NCBI GenBank assembly: GCA_035772735.1 | Contig: JASDFA010000003.1 | Location: 125,107,001 to 125,171,000 of the forward strand | DNA length: 64,000 bases | Source of the DNA: Datura wrightii | Lineage: Eukaryota; Streptophyta; Magnoliopsida; Solanales; Solanaceae | Direction: 5' to 3' | Part shown: piece by piece, positions 59,174-64,000 of the stretch | How the letters are laid out: each line of letters starts with the position of its first letter | Numbering within the stretch: position 1 is the first letter of the stretch | Made by a program: the position numbers and the translations under genes | The notes under the pieces: model-generated | The model's database searches: none | Told to the model about the DNA's origin: nothing | The model's input: the letters and a program-made list of their open reading frames with translations, nothing else

Positions 59174-59680
59174 GTCTGAAGCACTATTCTCAAGTGAGCG
59201 GCATGCTCCTCCTCGCTCTGAGAGTATATAAGGATGTCATCAATGAACACAATCACGAACATGTCCAAATATGCCTTGAACACCCTGTTCATTAGATCCA
59301 TAAAAGCTGCAGGGGCGTTGGTTAGTCCAAAAGACATAACAATAAATTCGTCATGACCATACCGAGTCCTGAAAGCGGTTTTTGGGACGTCACTCTATCG
59401 AACCCTGAGCTGGTGATACCCGGATCTGAGATCAATATTGGAGAAACACTTGGCACCCTTAAGCTGGTCAAACAAATCGTCGATCCTGGGTAAAGGATAC
59501 CTGTTCTTGACGGTAACCTTGTTCAACTGCTGATAGTTAATGCACATCTGAAGGGAACTATCCTTCTTTCGAAAAAACAGCATTGGTGCACCCTATGGGG
59601 AATTACTCGGCCTAATAAAGCCCTTATCTAAAAGGTCCTTCAACTGATCCTTCAACTTTTTTAGCTTGGATGGAGCCATT
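59174..59680 (-). pseudogene. Reverse transcriptase of element D, 5' part
   Basis: It reads LKKLKDQLKDLL, a stop in place of the usual Trp of the SPWGAP motif, then MLFFRKKDSSLQMCINYQQL, LFDQLKGAKCFSNIDLRSGY, MSFGLTNAPAAFMDLMNRVF and the catalytic VIVFIDDILIYS. It ends at AAHLRIVLQT where E inserted. The reading frame resumes at 54120. Confidence 0.85.
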
Positions 59681-59791
59681 CTGTAGGGAGGAATAGATAT
59701 AGGCTGTGTGTTGGGAAGAAGATCTATACCGAAATCAATCTCCCGTTCAGGAGGGACACCTGGAAAATCATCAGGAAAGCCCTATGGATAC

Positions 59792-60289
59792 TCACGTACT
59801 ACTGGTACGGACTGGTATAGTTGGGGTTTCAGACTCCACATCCTTAACCCTAACTAGATGGTACAAACAACCCTTATAAATCATCTTTCTGGCTTTAAGG
59901 TAGGAAATAAATCGACCTACAGGTACAACTGAACTACCCTGCCATTCTAAAATAGGCTCACCCGGAAATCTAAACTCTACTGACCGGGTCCTACAATTAA
60001 CTGAAGCATAACATGAAGATAGCCAGTCCATGCCGAGAATAACATCAAAATCAGTCATGGTTAACTCTATCAAGTCTGCTGAGGTGACCTTATGAAGAAC
60101 TGAGACCGAGAAATCTCTATACACCTGTCTAGCTATAACTAAGTCACCTATTGGAGTAGAAACTGAGAAGGGCTCTGATAAAAAATCGGGACTGACTCCG
60201 AAGCTACTAGCCACATAAGGTTTCACAAAAGACAAGGTAGCCCCCAGATCTAACAAAGCATATAAATCAACTTGAAAGACTCTTAACAT
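59792..60289 (-). pseudogene. Aspartic protease of element D
   Basis: Active-site loop LYALLDLGATLSFVKPYVAS (D-x-G-A, with Leu where family members usually have Pro), then SEPFSVSTPIGD and the second block TMTDFDVILGMDWLSSCYAS. The open frame is 165 codons, the best-preserved domain in the window. It is part of the gag-pol polyprotein and would release gag and pol proteins. The remainder of D is broken, so the element is not functional. Confidence 0.85.
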
Positions 60290-61528
60290 ACCGGTGACTA
60301 CATCTGGTGAGGCCTCCTGCTGCTGACGAGTGGCTAAGGCATAGAATCTGTTCTTGCGCTGCCCGCTAGCTATGCAAGTAGATTCCCCCTAATGTGCTGT
60401 GCGTGGGGGTAGGGCTACTGAAGTAGAAGCTAGGCCTCGGCCCCCGACCTGATCCTGTCTCGCAGTGGGACAATCTCTAAGCATATGTCCCAGCTGTCCA
60501 CATCCAAAATAAGCTCCTAATCCTGCCAAACACTGGCCTATGTGCCCTCGGTCACACCTGGGACAAGCTGGAATACTGGAGTCTGCGGGCCTACTGCTTT
60601 GACTCCTCGAGCCTGATGCTCCCTCTTTCTGATCATGTCTAGGTCTATATGGAACAATCAGAGCTGAAGATGCTGGGGCTGATGATCTTTGGTGGGTCTA
60701 TTGTCGGTTCCCACCACTGGACCTCTACTGAGGGAATCTGTTGTCCTCAGTCCTGGCCCTCTTGGCCTCCCTCTCCCTCGATGCCTCCATCTGCTGAGCG
60801 TACAACACAATGTGAGGGAAGTCCATGTCCTGATGGAGCATAGCTGTCCTACAATCCTTGTCCAAATATCCCGCTATACCATGCACAATTCTGCTCAGCC
60901 ACACCCGCTGGTCGGTCACTAAATCCGAGGCATACTTAGACAGACGGGTGAACTCAAGGGCGTACTCTTGAACAGTCATCCTTCCTTGCTTCAAATTCAC
61001 AAATTTAGCTGCTTTCATCTCCCTCATCTCTCGAGGGAAGAACCGATCGAGGAATGCAACTTGAAACTCCTCCCACATGACTGGACCTGCTCAAATGACC
61101 CTGCTGTCCTTCCATTGACGGAATCAAATATGCGCAACCCCTTTCAACTAGTAGAAGGCTAACTATGCGCACTCAACACTGCTCACCCCTATAACCTGGG
61201 TAATCTTGAAAATCTCATCATTGAAATCGTATGGGTCCTCATCTACCTTGGACCCCAAAAACTCCAGCGAGTTCATCCTCAAGAAGTCCCTGACTCGAGC
61301 CGCTGCCACATTTCCATTTTGCGGAACATGCGCAACGGCCTACTGATTGACCTGAGCATTCAAGTCCTGCGCAAGCATCTGAATGGCTGCTCGAAACTCA
61401 GCATGAGCGGCTGGCTCCGGTGCCGGAGGCTCCTGATATGGTGGGGCTGGATGATGCTCTTGACCGTTTCCATCCTCGTGGACCTCACCATCTCCATTCC
61501 TCCTACCATTCATCCTTCGAGGAGCCAT
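60290..61528 (-). pseudogene. Gag of element D, broken
   Basis: The chosen start is ATG 61528 (MAPRRMNGRRNGDGEVHEDG), which opens the acidic/proline-rich N-terminus typical of Tekay gag; an in-frame upstream ATG at 61612 is possible but unlikely. A stop follows NAQVNQ near 61340. The core continues with KVDEDPYDF, WEEFQVAFLDRFFPREMREM, FVNLKQGRMTVQEYALEFTR and ARTEDNRFPQ. The zinc-knuckle region (about 60560-60480) reads CPRCDRGHIGQC then YFGCGQLGHMLRDCP. In the second knuckle the first Cys is Tyr (TGT to TAT), so it could not bind zinc normally. Confidence 0.8.
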
Positions 61529-61739
61529 GTTTTTGCAATTGCGAATAACACAAATTAGAAGGATAGAAAGGTTTTTCATCGCACGACATAGATCATAAAA
61601 GAAAGGGAACATTTCCTAAAACGTGTAGTAGCCTCTTTGTCATAAGTGTGGCGCGCTTCACACCCATGAAAAAGACTCTACCTAACGCGGATTTCAGACT
61701 CCCTAGGACATATCAAACCTATGGCTCTGATACCAAGTT
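61529..61739 (-). promoter_or_regulatory. Leader and primer-binding site of element D
   Basis: GGCTCTGATACCAAGTT (61723-61739) is an intact reverse complement of the tRNA-Met primer-binding site, abutting the LTR at 61740. The leader contains AAGACTCTACCTAACGC and GTAGTAGCCTC, shared with other Tekay leaders here. Confidence 0.85.
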
Positions 61740-64000
61740 TGTCACGACCCGAGCGTAGACACGGATCGTGGACACGGGACAAGGGACCCCAAGTCAACCC
61801 ATGGCATAAGCATTCATTAACTCATTCAATAAACATGAAGAAACATAATTATAAACTCAGCGAAAATCTAACTTAACATAACAACAGAATGAACATCTGA
61901 AGCTGAATACATGTCTAAGTCTGATAAGCCTCTAATCTGGACGAGCTGATGGGACAATACCCCCAACTAGCTCAATAATACTGAAACTAAAAATACAATC
62001 AAGATAACAAAAAGTCTAGTCCTCGAAAGATGAGGACTCACCAACCAAGCAGGTACTGACTCTGATAAGCGACTACGAACAGGGCTGAACCTGAGAACCG
62101 GATCTTGCATCATGAAATGATGCAACATAGAAAGTATGTAGTTAGTACGTGAAATGTACTGAATATGCAAGGTAATTAAAATTTCTTAAGTAAATAAATC
62201 ATTTAAAATATTCCATAACATATCATAAGCTTTTAAGTGTAAATAGAAGGCTACATGCATTCATTCTGAAATCGTACTCTTATCATAACATGACCATACA
62301 TAGCTTTATAACATCATGATTTACTCGAATGACTCAAAGCTGAAACATAACATTTATATCAAAGATGAATAATGAGTCAATCCTTGCTTTATGAACATAC
62401 ATCCATAAGTAATCATCATGGATAATGAATATGCAAATCTGAATGATATAGACAGTGGGAGACTTGTCACTTAACCAACATACCACGATAGAGCTTACGT
62501 GGTCCCAACCATCACACTAAAGTGGATAGAGCCATCCATAACTTTTCCAGGGTGATGGGCGATACCATGATATCAATATCAAGCTCAAGGCCAATGGGGC
62601 CGGGGATATCTCACAAGGGAGGTCCTGATAATATAATAGTATCAACCTAAGTTGGCGCGTAGTTCTGGGGCATAGGGTAATCGACCCTTAACCAGCTTGG
62701 TGCTAGACTCCTCTCCTAAAACATGCAATGCTCTACATCGTATATAAGGAAGCTCAACATGGTCTATTTGACGAAGCTCAACATGAAATCGTGCATGACT
62801 CAACATCGTATGAAACGAAGCTCAACATTGTCTATTGACAAAGCTCAATAATGACATCATGCATAGAATCGACATCATATGAAAATGAAGCTCAATATTG
62901 TCCTTCGACAAAGCTCAATAATGCTATACATCTCCATTATAAATTCATGCATATGAGAAGCTTTATTTCGAAACATACCACAAGCTCAATCATAGATGGG
63001 AGCATCTACTCCAAATCATGTGGTAAGCTACATGTAGAAATATTTACTCAACATACCACAAGCTAGAATTCATAATAAATTTGGAAAATTTCACTTTAAA
63101 CAATGTGGTAATCTTATGTCGGGAAAATCATCACTTTAATCAACATGTGGGCATCACCCAGTGCTCTATCATTATAGAATCCAATCGATTCACTTAGGAA
63201 ACAACATCAAAATCATGGATAGTCTTAGAAATATGCTTTTCACTGTCAACTTCATCATCTCACACATTTACCATAAATCACCTCTTTTATGAACTTTTCA
63301 CCCATGGGCGTTTTAGATTCAAACTTTAGAAAAATAGTGTTTATAAGGGAAAACAACTTAGAATCTGTCCAAGCTTCGTAAATCATCAATATAACTGCAA
63401 TCTAATCATACCCATGCGTAGAGGTTGAAGAATCATGCAATTGAGTAAAACCCCATACTTGATCATAGATAATTTATTACATTTTGACAGGGATTGGGCA
63501 TGGGTGTGGAAGAAAACACCCAGTTATAGCCTTACATACCTGGGAATGGTGAATTCCAACACCCTCTAATAGCCCAAGATTAGATTCCAGTGGAAACCTT
63601 GAGATTTTGCCTTGAATCTCCTCTTCAAACCTTAAAACTTGCATGCATGATAATAATGACTTAGGATAGGTTTTACCCTGCTTAAAACCTACTAAAACGA
63701 GCCTTAAACGATGTAGTATAGGTCTTAGGAACTTAGGAAATTACGAGAAAACCCTTACTAATTCGCATAAAATAACTGCCAGGTGACCCTAACGGGTGAC
63801 TTGACGACTCGTTACAAGGGCCAAAGATCCGTTAGGTTGCTCGTCAAGTATACTGGATGACTTGCCCCACCGGGGCTCTTGACGGATAACTTAACGACTT
63901 GTCCCTTGTGACCACGACTCGTGGTTACCTCCCATCAAGTACACTGCCTTAACATCAATGAAAATCATCCTGCTAACTTGCGGCTCACCTTACGAGTTAT
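61740..64000 (-). mobile_element. 5' LTR of element D, cut by the window end
   Basis: TGTCACGACCC at 61740, collinear with 48997-51250. In about 375 aligned columns near the start I counted about 22 differences by eye, roughly 94 percent identity, mostly transitions. The LTR contains the hairpin (62106-62124), the AAGCTCAAC array (62745-62935) and the start of the ACGAGTCGT cluster (63790 onward). Confidence 0.85.

Larger units (their letters stand above)
54116..59178 (-). mobile_element. LTR element E, internal-deleted, inserted in the D reverse transcriptase
   Basis: 54121-59173 is flanked by a perfect 5-bp duplication GTCTG (54116-54120 and 59174-59178). It starts with about 30 bp of an LTR (TGTCACGCCCTGCC), then about 140 bp of leader with a primer-binding site (CTCTGTTACCAAGTT, to 54291), then a complete LTR from TGTCACGCCTCG (54292) to GGGGTGTAACA (59173). 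Nearly the whole 3' LTR and all coding sequence are gone. The remaining LTR is itself split by solo LTR F. Confidence 0.85.

Overview
This is gene-poor, repeat-dense plant nuclear DNA. The evidence is Ty3/gypsy chromovirus (Tekay/Del-type) polyproteins with chromodomain-like integrase tails, Tat/Athila-type LTRs, a CACTA transposon and initiator-tRNA-Met type primer-binding sites. The Tekay leaders and LTR style (TGTCACGCC ... GGGGTGTAACA on this strand) and an ORF resembling the Transposase_32 plant-transposon family fit an asterid, most likely Solanaceae; the taxon is an inference from memory. I see no intact host gene, no tRNA or rRNA gene and no CRISPR array. Every recognisable coding region is a transposable-element ORF carrying stops, frameshifts or truncations.

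Left part (1-9425). A plus-strand Tat/Athila-like element (A) holds a broken ORF1 (1-927), what looks like an internal transcription unit (GC-rich repeats, TATA-like box, 5' exon, 707-bp intron), a Transposase_32-like ORF2 with two stops (2199-3419), a second polypurine-like tract, and the 3' LTR (5327 to about 6768). It lies in a gypsy LTR fragment (to 7140), which lies in a minus-strand Tat/Athila-type LTR (to 8190), which lies in the gag of a Tekay element whose PBS and truncated 5' LTR follow (8191-9425).

Middle (9426-23080). AT-rich intergenic DNA contains a tandem satellite made of about 18 perfect or near-perfect palindromes (12262-13690), a CT-rich tandem repeat and minisatellite (14205-18330) split by a 2.6-kb solo LTR with near-perfect 5-bp target-site duplication (TSD), a second solo LTR (18697-20295), a decayed RNase H fragment and a microsatellite cluster with a 21-G run.

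Right part (23081-64000). This is a single Russian-doll nest whose left boundaries open one after another: G2 LTR > M > I > H2 > B > C > D > E > F. A 5954-bp non-autonomous CACTA transposon also sits inside the B LTR. D is the most complete element (gag, protease, RT, RNase H, integrase, both LTRs, the right one cut by the window end). Its RT is split by E (TSD GTCTG), and E is split by solo LTR F (TSD TTATA). The closing halves of most of these elements must lie to the right of the window.

Three patterns cross family boundaries. First, clusters of GC-rich quasi-palindromic repeats sit just upstream of the TATA box in most LTR families. Second, a pair of small hairpins with different stems but the same position recurs in the R/U5 part of the Tekay LTRs. 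Third, splice donor and acceptor consensus sites are conserved inside those LTRs. These are the best candidates for undescribed biology here.
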